Shown piece by piece: positions 42,687 to 54,060 of a DNA stretch of 64,000 nucleotides; the first letter of the stretch is position 1, and each line of letters starts with the position of its first letter. A program made the position numbers and the translations under genes. The stretch comes from Planctomycetota bacterium. GTDB taxonomy: Bacteria > Planctomycetota > Planctomycetia > Gemmatales > Gemmataceae. The notes beneath the pieces are model-generated. The model ran no database searches, was not told where the DNA came from, and was given only the letters and a program-made list of their open reading frames with translations. The DNA lies in the NCBI GenBank assembly GCA_021413735.1, contig JAIOPV010000198.1:33889-97888 (forward strand), read 5' to 3'.

Positions 42687-43976
42687 ATGGTGAACTCACA
42701 ACTCGTTTCGCGTCGCGGCTTCGTGGCGACTGCTGCCGGGAGTGGTTGGTTGCCGACGCTTGCTGCCCGCGCCGCAAACGACCCCGCACGTAAACGGTCG
42801 TGCATCGTACTGTGGATGAGCGGCGGCCCGACACAAACCGACACGTTCGACCCGAAACCTGGCCACGCGAATGGTGGCCCGTTCAAAGCAATCGACACCG
42901 TTGCCGAAGGCGTGAAGATCGGCGAACACCTGCCCGATGTCGCCAAGCAAATGAAGCACCTTGCGGTGGTTCGCTCAATGTCCACGAAGGAGGGCGATCA
43001 CGGTCGGGCGACACTTCACCTTCGCACCGGCAACTTGCCGCAAGGAGCAATCGAGTTCCCGGTCTTCGGGTCGCTGATCGCCAAGGAGAAAGAGCAGCCG
43101 ACGGCGGACTTGCCTGGATTCGTCAGCATCACCCCACGCGGCTTCGGTGGCGGAGCGCTCTCGGCGGGCTTCCTCGGTCCGCAGTATGCTCCCCTTGTGG
43201 TCGGCGGGGCTGGCGAGACCTTCGGCACTGAACAGACCGGCGGGCTTCGAGTCGAGGATCTCGGACTGCCCGCGAATGTGCCGCAACGCCGTGCTGATGA
43301 ACGGCGAGAGTTGCTCGACGATCTCGAAGCCGTTTTTCTCGCGTCGCGTCCGGGCACGGCAACAAAGAGCCACAATTCCGCGTATCAGCGCGCCGCGAGA
43401 CTAATGCGAGAGTCGGCGGCGAAGGCGTTCGATCTCTCGGACGAAGAGGAAAAACTGCGTGACCGTTACGGCAAAAATCGCTTCGGGCAGGGTTGCCTGC
43501 TGGCGCGAAGACTGGTCGAACGCGGCGTTCCATTCGTTGAGGTTTCGCTCGGCAACTGGGACACGCACGACAACAACTTCGTGCAAGTGAAGTCGCTATG
43601 TCAGACGCTGGACCCAGCATGGGCAACTCTGATGGGTGATCTGAAAGACCGGGGCTTGCTCGACACGACGACCGTGGTCTGGATGGGTGAGTTCGGTCGC
43701 ACGCCCGGCATCAATCCGCGTCAAGGTCGCGATCACTACCCGAATGCGTGGAGTATGGTTCTCGGCGGCGGCGGCATCAAGGGCGGTCAGGCTGTTGGCA
43801 AAACGAGCAAGGACGGCATGGCGGTTGAAGAACGCCCGGTGACGGTGCCCGATCTGCTCGCGACCGTCTGCCACGCAATCGGGGTCGATCCCGAGAAACA
43901 GAATATGTCGAACGTGAACCGACCCATTCGGATTGTCGATCAGAGCGCGAAACCGGTGAAGGAAGTGCTGACATGA
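42687..43976 (+). CDS. DUF1501 sulfatase-like protein
   Basis: 429 residues. The N-terminus 'SRRGFVATAAGSGWLPTLAA' is a probable Tat signal. The domain shows 'CIVLWMSGGPTQTDTFDPKP', 'HLAVVRSMSTKEGDHGRATL', 'VEVSLGNWDTHDNNF' and 'VVWMGEFGRTPGINPRQGRD' followed by 'HYPNAWSMVLGGGGIKGG', the conserved blocks of DUF1501, distantly related to alkaline-phosphatase-type sulfatases. It is translated with the upstream DUF1549/DUF1553 gene (10 bp gap) and overlaps the EF-hand gene by 4 bp (ATGA). Function unknown. Confidence 0.95.
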   Translation: MVNSQLVSRRGFVATAAGSGWLPTLAARAANDPARKRSCIVLWMSGGPTQTDTFDPKPGHANGGPFKAIDTVAEGVKIGEHLPDVAKQMKHLAVVRSMSTKEGDHGRATLHLRTGNLPQGAIEFPVFGSLIAKEKEQPTADLPGFVSITPRGFGGGALSAGFLGPQYAPLVVGGAGETFGTEQTGGLRVEDLGLPANVPQRRADERRELLDDLEAVFLASRPGTATKSHNSAYQRAARLMRESAAKAFDLSDEEEKLRDRYGKNRFGQGCLLARRLVERGVPFVEVSLGNWDTHDNNFVQVKSLCQTLDPAWATLMGDLKDRGLLDTTTVVWMGEFGRTPGINPRQGRDHYPNAWSMVLGGGGIKGGQAVGKTSKDGMAVEERPVTVPDLLATVCHAIGVDPEKQNMSNVNRPIRIVDQSAKPVKEVLT

Positions 43977-45334
43977 TCGTTTTCACGCTCGCTGTTCTCG
44001 GCTTGTTCGCACCCGAGAGCGTGGATGTCCTGTTCCCGCAGGGAAAGCAGGTCGCACGCTTGCGTGTCGCTGTCACCATTGAAGGACGTTCGCCCGAAAT
44101 CGCTTGGGGCCAGTTCCTCGACAAACTGTTCGATCACTTCGACCGCGACGCTGACGGGTTGCTCTCTGCGGCCGAAGCGAGCCGCGTGTTTCCGCTGCCG
44201 CTTCCTGGCAGCCACACCGCGAAAATGGACTTCGCCAAGCTCGATCGCGATAGCGATGACAAAGTCACGCGCAACGAATTCCGTCACTTCTACCGCGTCA
44301 GCGGCTTCGCTCCGGTAGTCGCCGAGATTCGACCGCCAACCGTTGAACAGCGGCGATTGTCCGAGGCTCTGTTTCGTGCCCTCGACCGCGATGATGATGG
44401 GAAACTGTCACGCGAAGAGATCGAAAAAGCTGCCGTGCTGCTGCGTCGGTTGGATGAGGACGAAGACGAAATCTTGAGCGCAGCGGAACTGCTCGCGCTC
44501 GCGGCTGCTGCGAAAAGTGTCGTTGCCGAGGGCGCTCTGACAGCGAGCGCTTCGGCCGGAACCCCCGACGCCGTGTTGCGTCTCGAACTCGGGAAGGCCG
44601 CTCGACCCACGCAACTCGTCACGGAATCAAAGGCGTTCGGTGTTATTGCGGGCGGCGGCTTTCGTGTTCCAGGCGGTCGTGTGACGGTCGCCAGCGCGAA
44701 CGTGGGTGGTGGCTTCCGAACCGCGAAGAGTTTCTACCTCGCACAGTTCGCGGATGCCATCGGAAGCAAGGATTCGCTTGTGAAAGTTGATCTCGAAGCG
44801 GACACGGGGTTGCAAGCGCTGGCAGGCATGTTCGACGCTGCCGACCATAACGGTGACGCCAAACTGACTGCGGCGGAGCTGCAAGCGTTCCTTGAACTGA
44901 TCGAACTCGGCGTTGGCTGTCAGGTGGTCGTGAACGTCGAGGACCGTGGCGAAACGCTGCTCGATCTCATCGACACGAACGCCGACGGTCGGCTCGATCT
45001 CGCTGAACTGAATCGGGCTGCGTTTGTGTGCGAACTTGCTGCGGAACTGCCCCTGAAACGCGACACGATCCCGCGTCAGCTTCGGTTCACGACGCTGCGT
45101 GGCGCAACGAGCGCGACGTTCGGCCCCGTGCCGATTCCAACTGCGACCGCACCCAAGGCGAAGGGTTCAACACCCGTGGCTCGTGGGCCGCGATGGTTTC
45201 AGGCGATGGATAAGAACGGCGACAGCTTCGTGTCGCCAGCCGAGTTCATCGGCACGCTCGAACTGTTCCGGAAACTCGACACGAATGGCGATGGTCAGAT
45301 CAGTGCTGAGGAAGCGGAAGCGTTCAAGTCGTGA
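43973..45334 (+). CDS. Multi-EF-hand secreted protein
   Basis: 453 residues with a short hydrophobic N-terminus. Eight EF-hand-like calcium loops can be read: 'DRDADGLLSAAE', 'DRDSDDKVTRNE', 'DRDDDGKLSREE', 'DEDEDEILSAAE', 'DHNGDAKLTAAE', 'DTNADGRLDLAE', 'DKNGDSFVSPAE' and 'DTNGDGQISAEE'. The first four lie within the first 170 residues, the last two at the extreme C-terminus. It probably binds Ca2+ outside the cytoplasm. It is the last gene of the operon, overlapping DUF1501 by 4 bp, and is followed by an 18-bp-stem terminator. Confidence 0.87.
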   Translation: MIVFTLAVLGLFAPESVDVLFPQGKQVARLRVAVTIEGRSPEIAWGQFLDKLFDHFDRDADGLLSAAEASRVFPLPLPGSHTAKMDFAKLDRDSDDKVTRNEFRHFYRVSGFAPVVAEIRPPTVEQRRLSEALFRALDRDDDGKLSREEIEKAAVLLRRLDEDEDEILSAAELLALAAAAKSVVAEGALTASASAGTPDAVLRLELGKAARPTQLVTESKAFGVIAGGGFRVPGGRVTVASANVGGGFRTAKSFYLAQFADAIGSKDSLVKVDLEADTGLQALAGMFDAADHNGDAKLTAAELQAFLELIELGVGCQVVVNVEDRGETLLDLIDTNADGRLDLAELNRAAFVCELAAELPLKRDTIPRQLRFTTLRGATSATFGPVPIPTATAPKAKGSTPVARGPRWFQAMDKNGDSFVSPAEFIGTLELFRKLDTNGDGQISAEEAEAFKS

Positions 45335-45371
45335 GCACCAGTGGCGGAATGAAGTGGGTTTGGGTGGAGTG

Positions 45372-45419
45372 AAGCCCCTCCCCCGCGACTTGCAAAGCCT
45401 CGTCGCGGGGGAGGGGCTT
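45372..45419 (+). terminator. Intrinsic terminator of the PQQ/DUF1549/DUF1501/EF-hand operon
   Basis: Perfect 18-bp arms (45372-45389 and 45402-45419) with a 12-base loop and T residues after the stem, 37 bp beyond the EF-hand stop. The gap 45420-45701 holds only a small GTGCCGC/GCGGCAC hairpin near 45660 and no credible gene. Confidence 0.85.
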
Positions 45420-45701
45420 TTCCCCAACGCGGAGAGTGTCCGCCGCATCGCGGGTCAGTGCGGTGAGCGTAGCATCAACGGGCAATCCAGCCGCGATCAC
45501 CTTTCGCACATTCTCACGGAAACGCGCCACCGCCAAACCTTATGTGGTGATTGCGAACGTGATGCCGCCCTTGTGGTGTGCCGCCGCGCAGCCCACATCG
45601 AGTTGACGCAACCGTTCCCGGTGTGTGATTTGACCAAAGGCGATTGAATGATGGTGCGTGTGCCGCTCGGCTCGCGGCACCTACCAAAACACCAGCAGAC
45701 A

Positions 45702-45732
45702 CGACCTTCCCCGTGAGCGTCGGGGAAGGTCG
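45702..45732 (-). terminator. Hairpin terminator of the cellulase gene
   Basis: Perfect 11-bp arms CGACCTTCCCC / GGGGAAGGTCG around a 9-base loop, 12 bp downstream of the cellulase stop on the minus strand. Confidence 0.75.
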
Positions 45733-45744
45733 CTTACAACGCGG

Positions 45745-48033
<2,289 letters not shown>

Positions 48034-48178
48034 TCACTCGGTTGATATGCTGCGGCGAGATTGCCGTCCCCCTCCTTGCGTGTCTGTGGGTCGGGCATAA
48101 CAGCAGAAGCGCGAAAAAAGCTGCGAATAGACACATATAATCTCACGGTTGCATCACCCCTCAAATTCCGCGCCCCGC

Positions 48179-48793
48179 ATGAGCGAACTGGACGACGAAA
48201 TTAGCACCAGCACCACGCTTTTGAGGCGTGTGGCTGCTGAACCGACTGACGATGCCGCGTGGGACTCGTTCGTCGATCGGTATGGCCGCATGATTTTTCG
48301 CTGGTGCCGCCGGTGGAATCTGCAAGATGCCGACGCCGAAGATCTGACGCAGGGCGTGCTGCTGCAACTCGCCCGACAGATGCGAGGCTTCCGCTACGAT
48401 CCCGATGGCCGCTTCCGGGCGTGGCTGCGCACCGTTGCGTATCGAGCCTGGACGCGCTTCCTCGAAACCCGCAAGAAACCGGGCGCTGGCACCGGCGACA
48501 GCGGCGTCTGGCGACTCCTCGAATCAGCTCCGGCTCGCGATGAGTTCGTGCGGCGAATCGAAGAAGAAGCCGACCGCGAATTGCTGGAGCGTGCGGCGGT
48601 GCGAGTGCGTGCCCGGGTGATGCCGCACACCTGGGAAGCGTTCCGATTGCTGGCCGTGGAAGGACTCTCGGGCAAAGAAACCGCTGAGCGGCTCGGGATG
48701 GCTGTTGGTGCTGCGATCGTCGCGCGCTCGAAGGTGTCGCGAATGATTCGCGAAGAACTCGACAAGCTCACTCCCGCAGGAGGCACCGAATGA
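48179..48793 (+). CDS. ECF-type RNA polymerase sigma factor
   Basis: 204 residues from ATG 48179. Region 2 is 'WDSFVDRYGRMIFRWCRRW' with 'DADAEDLTQGVLLQLARQM' and 'GRFRAWLRTVAYRAWTRFLE'. Region 4 is 'RVMPHTWEAFRLLAVEGLSG' then 'KETAERLGMAVGAAIVARSK', the HTH that reads the -35 box. It overlaps the following kinase gene by 4 bp (ATGA), a pairing typical of planctomycete ECF groups in which the kinase replaces or fuses the anti-sigma factor. It is divergent from the cellulase gene, so the two may share a control region (48028-48178). Confidence 0.92.
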   Translation: MSELDDEISTSTTLLRRVAAEPTDDAAWDSFVDRYGRMIFRWCRRWNLQDADAEDLTQGVLLQLARQMRGFRYDPDGRFRAWLRTVAYRAWTRFLETRKKPGAGTGDSGVWRLLESAPARDEFVRRIEEEADRELLERAAVRVRARVMPHTWEAFRLLAVEGLSGKETAERLGMAVGAAIVARSKVSRMIREELDKLTPAGGTE

Positions 48794-50538
48794 ACTCCTG
48801 CCCCGATCCTGACGCACTCGCAAGAGCCGTTCAAGATCCCGAGACCGCCCCAGCCGAGATTCTCGAACACCTTGCCGCCTGTCAACGGTGTCGCGACTTG
48901 CTCGACCAAAACGAACAGCCAACGAAATGGGATTGGCTCGGCGAAACCGAGCACAAACACGAACCGAAGACATGGTTCCTCGATCGGTTGAAGGCGGCAG
49001 TTCGGTACACCGTTACCGGCCCGCCAGAGCCAGACGAGCCTGGCCCGAATGTTCCCGGTTACGCGATTGAAGCAGAGATTGCTCGCGGTGGAATGGGCGT
49101 CGTTTATCGCGCTCGCGACATCGCGCTTGGTCGCACGGTTGCAATCAAGGTACTTCGATCTGATCTCGTTTCGCATCCGACTCAGCTCGCGCGATTCCTT
49201 GGCGAAGCGAAGGCACTCGCGGCACTTTCGCATCCGAACGTCGTACAACTTTTCCAGGCGGGCGAATCAGACGGCAAGCCGTATCTCGTGATGGAACACG
49301 TCGCTGACGGAACCCTTCGGCATGCGATGCAAACGGGGTCGTGGGATCCGATCGCGGCGGCTCAACTCGTTTGCACGCTCGCTGACGCAACGGCAGCCGT
49401 TCACCGAATCGGTGTCATTCATCGGGATCTGAAGCCGGGTAACGTGCTGATGAGCGCGAACCACGAGCGAACGTTTGCTGGCCCGTCGGCGTTGCGTCCG
49501 AAGATCGCCGACTTCGGGCTGGCGAGGTTCCTCGAATCAGCGGATCGGCTCACACGCACCGGCGATGTCTTCGGCACACCCGAGTTCATGGCACCCGAAC
49601 AGGCGCGCGGCGATCACGTCGTCGTCGGTCCGGAAACGGATGTGTGGAGCCTTGGGGTGATTCTTTACGAAGTGCTGACGGGTCGCCCTCCGTTCGTTGG
49701 TATGACGTCCATTGAGACCCTGCAACTGGTGAAGCTCAGCCCGCCGGTTTCTCCGGAACTCGTGCGTCCCGGCATCCCGCCGGACCTCGTCGCGATTTGT
49801 CTGAAGTGCTTGGAAAAGAAGCCAACGCGACGATATCGCACGGCCGAATCGCTGCGTGATGATCTGGATCGCTTCCTCGCCAATCAGCCTGTGTTAGCGT
49901 TGCCTCGCTCGCCGCTGGGCCGAACCGCTTTGGCACTTCGCCGAGAGCCGATGGCGGTTCTCGGGTGGCTTCTCATCGCGAGCGTCATGCTGGCTGCGGT
50001 TGGCCTTGTGCTGTGGCAGCGGCACTTGGCACGCATTGCGGCTACTGTGAGCGCGGCGGAAATCGCTCACTTGCACGCCCAGCACGAATCCACGATTCGC
50101 GAGTTGTACGCGGTGCGGATCACTCTTGCGGTCAGGGCGATTGCAGATGGCGACTTCATGGACGCTGAAGCTTGGCTCGCGCTGTGCCGACCAGCGGATG
50201 GTGAACCTGACCCGCGAGGGTGGGAGTGGAACTATCTGATGAACCGACTGCACAGCCGGGCACAGATTGAGCTGCGACTCGCAGACACCGACAAACACGG
50301 CTTCGAGGATGTGAAACTGGTGCCGAGCACGGAAGCGTTCAGTCCCGATCAACGCCGCCGTGCGACGATCGACGTAGCGGGCCGACTGTTGGTTCACGAT
50401 CAAGACGGGCGGTTGTTGCTGCAACTGCCCGCCGTCGCCGGACAGATGATCGGTTTGAAATTCAGCAAAGACGGTCGCTGGCTGGCCGTTCGCACCGCCG
50501 ACGAGAAGTTAGTGGTGTTCGACGGACTTGCCCCGTGA
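48790..50538 (+). CDS. Transmembrane Ser/Thr kinase with zinc anti-sigma-like N-terminus
   Basis: 582 residues. Residues 1-40 contain 'ILEHLAACQRCRDLL' with His27, Cys31 and Cys34, the HxxxCxxC zinc motif of anti-sigma factors. The kinase domain (about 90-365) has 'IARGGMGVVYRARD', Lys120, 'HRDLKPGN' (His211-Asp213), DFG at 241 and 'APE'. A membrane helix lies at about 388-409, followed by an extracytoplasmic region with only one WD40-like blade ('LKFSKDGRWLAVRTADEKLV'). It probably holds the overlapping ECF sigma factor inactive and releases it on an envelope signal. Related planctomycete kinases end in a full WD40 propeller, so this copy looks shortened. Confidence 0.92.
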   Translation: MNSCPDPDALARAVQDPETAPAEILEHLAACQRCRDLLDQNEQPTKWDWLGETEHKHEPKTWFLDRLKAAVRYTVTGPPEPDEPGPNVPGYAIEAEIARGGMGVVYRARDIALGRTVAIKVLRSDLVSHPTQLARFLGEAKALAALSHPNVVQLFQAGESDGKPYLVMEHVADGTLRHAMQTGSWDPIAAAQLVCTLADATAAVHRIGVIHRDLKPGNVLMSANHERTFAGPSALRPKIADFGLARFLESADRLTRTGDVFGTPEFMAPEQARGDHVVVGPETDVWSLGVILYEVLTGRPPFVGMTSIETLQLVKLSPPVSPELVRPGIPPDLVAICLKCLEKKPTRRYRTAESLRDDLDRFLANQPVLALPRSPLGRTALALRREPMAVLGWLLIASVMLAAVGLVLWQRHLARIAATVSAAEIAHLHAQHESTIRELYAVRITLAVRAIADGDFMDAEAWLALCRPADGEPDPRGWEWNYLMNRLHSRAQIELRLADTDKHGFEDVKLVPSTEAFSPDQRRRATIDVAGRLLVHDQDGRLLLQLPAVAGQMIGLKFSKDGRWLAVRTADEKLVVFDGLAP

Positions 50539-50554
50539 TGGGGCAGTACTTGCC

Positions 50555-51493
50555 TCACCATACGCCCGGAACTTCTCCCCCGCTGCGTGTGCCTGCGACC
50601 TGCCAACCAGCCGCAGCGTTCGTCACGAACCGCACCGAAGCGTCACCAAGGGCCACGTTCACCCCGCCAGGATGCGCACTTCGTGCGGACGAGTTCTGGT
50701 TGTTGTCGGATTGGGTGCATGGAGCAGTAGAGATGCTTTGGCAGTGGTTGATGACATCGGGTGTCGGGCTATTCGGCGGGTTGAGTGTCGTGAACAGGAC
50801 ACCACCACTCCGAGCTTGATTCCAGTATCTTCCGCGTGTGTCGTGTGATGTGACATCGGGCGAGAGAAGGATCTCGCTCAGCATCAATGTGTTGCTGGAA
50901 CCGTCCGTGATGTTCATAATCTGAAGACGGGAAGCTGTGTAAAACAGTCCGTTCATGTTCGTCCCGCCGGGCGTGGTCGTGTTGTACGCCGTGGACCCCG
51001 CCAGTGCTGCGTAGTTCCCGTGAACGCCTTGGTTCCCGGATATCGTCGTCCGCTTCCCCCCGTTCGGATCGGACGGACATTGCCAACCCGGAACCATGAC
51101 AAGTTGCGGATCGCCAGGCAAGAACCAAGTCCCGTTCATTGAAGAGCCACTTGCTCGGGCCGACTCCAGGACGTTCCACAACGCGTTTTGCTCAATGTAG
51201 GGGAGGAGATAAAGTGACCACACTCGGCGGTCTTCGCCGTAAGCACCGTCCGGACCCACAAGAGCGCTGGTGATACCGGGCGGAAAGAAACCGTTCGAGT
51301 CCTGATAGTTGTGAGTCCCGAGCGCAAGTTGTTTGAGGTTATTTGCGCATTTCATTCTCGCCGCCGATTCTCGAACTTTCTGAACTGCTGGGAGCAACAG
51401 GCCGATCAACACAGCAATAATGGCGATGACCACGAGGAGCTCGATCAGCGTAAACCCAGCAGGAACTGTTTTTTGAGAATGGCGATAGTTCAT
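50555..51493 (-). CDS. DUF1559 pseudopilin-like protein
   Basis: 312 residues from ATG 51493 ('[20 protein letters not shown]'), which leaves a normal-length leader before the prepilin cleavage site; an in-frame start 9 codons earlier is less likely. The TM helix 'VVIAIIAVLIGLLLP' is followed by 'VQKVRESAARMKCANNLKQL', and the C-terminus has 'HPGGVNVALGDASVRFV', where the usual DG of H-X9-DG is DA. Extracytoplasmic, processed like type IV pilins. It lies downstream of a lipoprotein gene and converges on the kinase gene with 16 bp between stops. Confidence 0.93.
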   Translation of the reverse strand: MNYRHSQKTVPAGFTLIELLVVIAIIAVLIGLLLPAVQKVRESAARMKCANNLKQLALGTHNYQDSNGFFPPGITSALVGPDGAYGEDRRVWSLYLLPYIEQNALWNVLESARASGSSMNGTWFLPGDPQLVMVPGWQCPSDPNGGKRTTISGNQGVHGNYAALAGSTAYNTTTPGGTNMNGLFYTASRLQIMNITDGSSNTLMLSEILLSPDVTSHDTRGRYWNQARSGGVLFTTLNPPNSPTPDVINHCQSISTAPCTQSDNNQNSSARSAHPGGVNVALGDASVRFVTNAAAGWQVAGTRSGGEVPGVW

Positions 51494-51607
51494 GACGCTC
51501 TGTGTGTTGGAGGTTGGCAAGAATCTCCGTCACAGGAAGTGCGTCATCGGTGCCCGACATCCGCCAATTTTTCTCCGGTTTTCTTTTTCGCCAGGTTTGG
51601 AAGCACC

Positions 51608-51637
51608 GCAAATCGGAGTTGCGTCACTCCGATTTGC
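51608..51637 (-). terminator. Hairpin terminator after the lipoprotein gene
   Basis: Perfect 12-bp arms GCAAATCGGAGT / ACTCCGATTTGC with a 6-base loop, directly after the stop of the lipoprotein gene on the minus strand. No T-run; may instead be an RNA-stabilising hairpin. Confidence 0.6.
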
Positions 51638-51638
51638 T

Positions 51639-52085
51639 TCACTTCGGCTTCTCGAACGATTTCGCTGTGAGGTCGAACCGCAGGTCGTTTTCCCCTTCGT
51701 TGATGTCCGCTTCTCGCACCTCTGGCTTCCCTCCGGGTGGCGGGTAGAAGATCAGGTCGTCGACCATGACCCCTTTCGGGGCCGGCGGTGCAGCCTGAAC
51801 CTGCTTCCCTGTTTTCATCGACCCGCGAATCGTCACCTTCTTTTTTCCGGGGGTGATCTGAGAAGATACGGGCACATCAAAGGACCCATCGGTGATTGTG
51901 GTTCCGACAGAGGGAGTCGAGCCATCGACCGATTCAAAGGTCACACTGCCACTCGACAATGGCACCCCATCAACCGCGACCGTGCCGCGAACGATTGGCA
52001 CCGGTTTGCCACAGCCCGCAACCGTTATAACGAGAAATCCAACCGCCCCCAGCGTGATCGGACGCAAGCCACACATCTTCGACAT
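51639..52085 (-). CDS. Lipoprotein paired with DUF1559 gene
   Basis: 148 residues from ATG 52085, giving signal peptide 'ITLGAVGFLVITVAGC' with lipid-modified Cys25. The mature domain has 'IVRGTVAVDGVPLSSGSVTF', 'GTTITDGSFDVPVSSQITPG' and 'KKKVTIRGSMKTGKQV', the transthyretin-like sandwich of small planctomycete lipoproteins. It follows the DUF1559 gene at 52109 by 23 bp. Envelope-anchored; role unknown. Confidence 0.82.
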   Translation of the reverse strand: MSKMCGLRPITLGAVGFLVITVAGCGKPVPIVRGTVAVDGVPLSSGSVTFESVDGSTPSVGTTITDGSFDVPVSSQITPGKKKVTIRGSMKTGKQVQAAPPAPKGVMVDDLIFYPPPGGKPEVREADINEGENDLRFDLTAKSFEKPK

Positions 52086-52108
52086 CTGTTTCTCCCGGCG
52101 AAGTCCGA

Positions 52109-53086
52109 TCAGTAGTTCGACGGGATGACTTCCCCCGCAATCGCCGAAATGGTTCCCAACGCCTTCCACGTCGCTGAGGGAACGCTGTTAGTTACGAAAC
52201 GAACGCTTCCGTCGCAGAGGGCCATGTTCACGCCACCAACGTGTCGGCTTCGTGCGGTGAGGATGATGTTTCGGTCATTCCAGGCGTTGTGCGCAGCCGT
52301 GCATGGTGCCACCGGGATGGTCGTGCAGCCGGTCCGCGTCAGGTCCGGGGTCAGATCGTTCGGGGTGTAGTTGTGCATATACAGAGGGCCTTCCGGATAG
52401 TGCATCATGCCGCGAAAGTCGTTCCCCGAGCTGCGGATCAGTTCGGAAAGCAACGCGGTATTGCTCGACCCATCCGTGATCTGTTCGATCGGCAACTTAC
52501 CATTCACGCCGATCGGCCCCTGACCACCGGGCACCGAGTTGGCTGCGGTCGGATTCGTATGGACGCTCACATAAGGCCCGATCCCGTAGTTGGCGACGTA
52601 GTTCCCACGCGTCCAGGAACCGTAGACCATTGATGTTTCAGGCAGATCAGATGGGCACACCATGGTTGGGAGCGCGGTTTTCGCCACGAGCGAGTTATCA
52701 AAGGCTCCGTTTGCCGGCGACGGTTCGCCCATGTTCCGGTTGTAGTCCACCTTGGCGAAGAGTGCCTGCTGTTCGAGGTACGGTAGCAGGAATGTGACCC
52801 AGCTCATCTCATTGTTGTTCGCGGAGAAAACATAACCTGGAAACTGACCACCCGCGTAGAGGGTTCCCGGCGGAAACTGCCCGTACGACGAGTGGTAGTT
52901 GTGCATTCCGATGGCAACTTGTTTCAGATTGTTGGAACACTTCATGCGGGCTGCTGCCTCGCGAACTTTCTGCACAGCCGGCAGCAAGAGACCGATCAAG
53001 ATGGCGATGATGGCGATCACCACGAGCAGCTCAATGAGCGTGAAGCCGTGGCATGCGAGAAGCGGTATCGTTCGGTCCCGTGACAT
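52109..53086 (-). CDS. DUF1559 pseudopilin-like protein
   Basis: 325 residues from ATG 53086, fixed by AAGGAG eight bases upstream. The prepilin signal is '[20 protein letters not shown]', then '[20 protein letters not shown]' and, near the C-terminus, '[20 protein letters not shown]', a perfect H-X9-DG. It is first gene of a DUF1559-lipoprotein unit. The opposite strand of the same upstream region drives a mirror-image lipoprotein-DUF1559 unit. Confidence 0.95.
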   Translation of the reverse strand: MSRDRTIPLLACHGFTLIELLVVIAIIAILIGLLLPAVQKVREAAARMKCSNNLKQVAIGMHNYHSSYGQFPPGTLYAGGQFPGYVFSANNNEMSWVTFLLPYLEQQALFAKVDYNRNMGEPSPANGAFDNSLVAKTALPTMVCPSDLPETSMVYGSWTRGNYVANYGIGPYVSVHTNPTAANSVPGGQGPIGVNGKLPIEQITDGSSNTALLSELIRSSGNDFRGMMHYPEGPLYMHNYTPNDLTPDLTRTGCTTIPVAPCTAAHNAWNDRNIILTARSRHVGGVNMALCDGSVRFVTNSVPSATWKALGTISAIAGEVIPSNY

Positions 53087-53555
53087 GAACCACTCTCCTT
53101 GATGGATTTGAATTGGGCGGAGAGATTGACGGAAAAGAGATGCCTGTATCCAACCATTCGAGTGGCCTGTCAGCAAGCGCATTCTGATTCCTTTTTGGAC
53201 CCCAGCGAAAGCGTGGCGGAATCGAAGTTCGCATCTCGCTCTGGAGGTTGATCGGATTCAGCCTCGTGGAGCCGTCCCGATATCCCACATGCCGCGGGGG
53301 TGGTTTCATTCCGGAGTTTGTGAGCGTCGAGGCGTCAAGCCGACGGTGGAACTGTTCTGGCTGCCAGACCGTTTCGGCACACCGGCGAGCTCACTCTTCG
53401 ACGCTCACATTGGATTCGACACTGCAAACCGAGAATGAAACAGCTCTGCCACATTCCACATTCCGGATTCAGCTTGAGTTTTGTCGAGAGATGTGAGAGC
53501 ATCATTTCTTCTCCATCATTAATATCGCCGAAACCCACTGCCCATTGGGGCTCAA
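53087..53555. other. Divergent intergenic region between two DUF1559/lipoprotein units
   Basis: 469 bp without a supported gene. It should contain promoters for both units. No obvious inverted repeat or known RNA motif is seen. A short frame on the minus strand (53335-53601) overlaps the lipoprotein start and lacks protein character. Confidence 0.4.
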
Positions 53556-53990
53556 ATGTTTCGACTTCGCCTTGCCGCTTCTGGGCTGGCGTTCTTGGCA
53601 CTCGTATTTCTGGGGTGTTCCGACCCAGACGGCGGTCGCATGGAAGTCACCGGCACGGTGAAACTCAAAGGCATTCCAGTCAAAGACGGAACCATCTCGT
53701 TTGACCCACTCGACGGACAGGACACCCGAGCCACCGCGATGATCGTCGCTGGTGAGTACAGCATTCCCAAACCCAGTGGGTTGCGGCCCGGAAACTATCT
53801 CGTGCGAGTGTCGGCCGGCGACCAGAAGACCCCGGTGAACCCCGTGGACGCCGATCACCCACCCGGTCCCGGTGGTGGTGCGAACATTATCTCGAAGGAA
53901 CTCATTCCCGCAGACTGGAACGCGAAGTCGAAACAGGAACGCACAGTGAACAAGGACGGCCCGAATCGAATTGATCTTGCGATCCCTTGA
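53556..53990 (+). CDS. Lipoprotein paired with DUF1559 gene
   Basis: 144 residues with signal peptide and lipobox 'LVFLGC' (Cys21). The mature part reads 'MEVTGTVKLKGIPVKDGTIS' then 'TRATAMIVAGEYSIPKPSGL' and 'RPGNYLVRVSAGD', the same carboxypeptidase-regulatory-like sandwich as the lipoproteins at 11827 and 51639. Order here is lipoprotein then DUF1559, the reverse of the other two units. Envelope-anchored; role unknown. Confidence 0.82.
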   Translation: MFRLRLAASGLAFLALVFLGCSDPDGGRMEVTGTVKLKGIPVKDGTISFDPLDGQDTRATAMIVAGEYSIPKPSGLRPGNYLVRVSAGDQKTPVNPVDADHPPGPGGGANIISKELIPADWNAKSKQERTVNKDGPNRIDLAIP

Positions 53991-54060
53991 GTCATGCGCT
54001 GTCGATGAGGTTTATTTCTGACCCATTTTTCTTTTACTTGATCCGCAAAAGGAGGGTGTC

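Noticed and set aside
45514..45702. 62-codon minus-strand frame in the cellulase/EF-hand gap
   Set aside because: Its start lies on a small hairpin, the sequence has no motif and it overlaps the terminator region.
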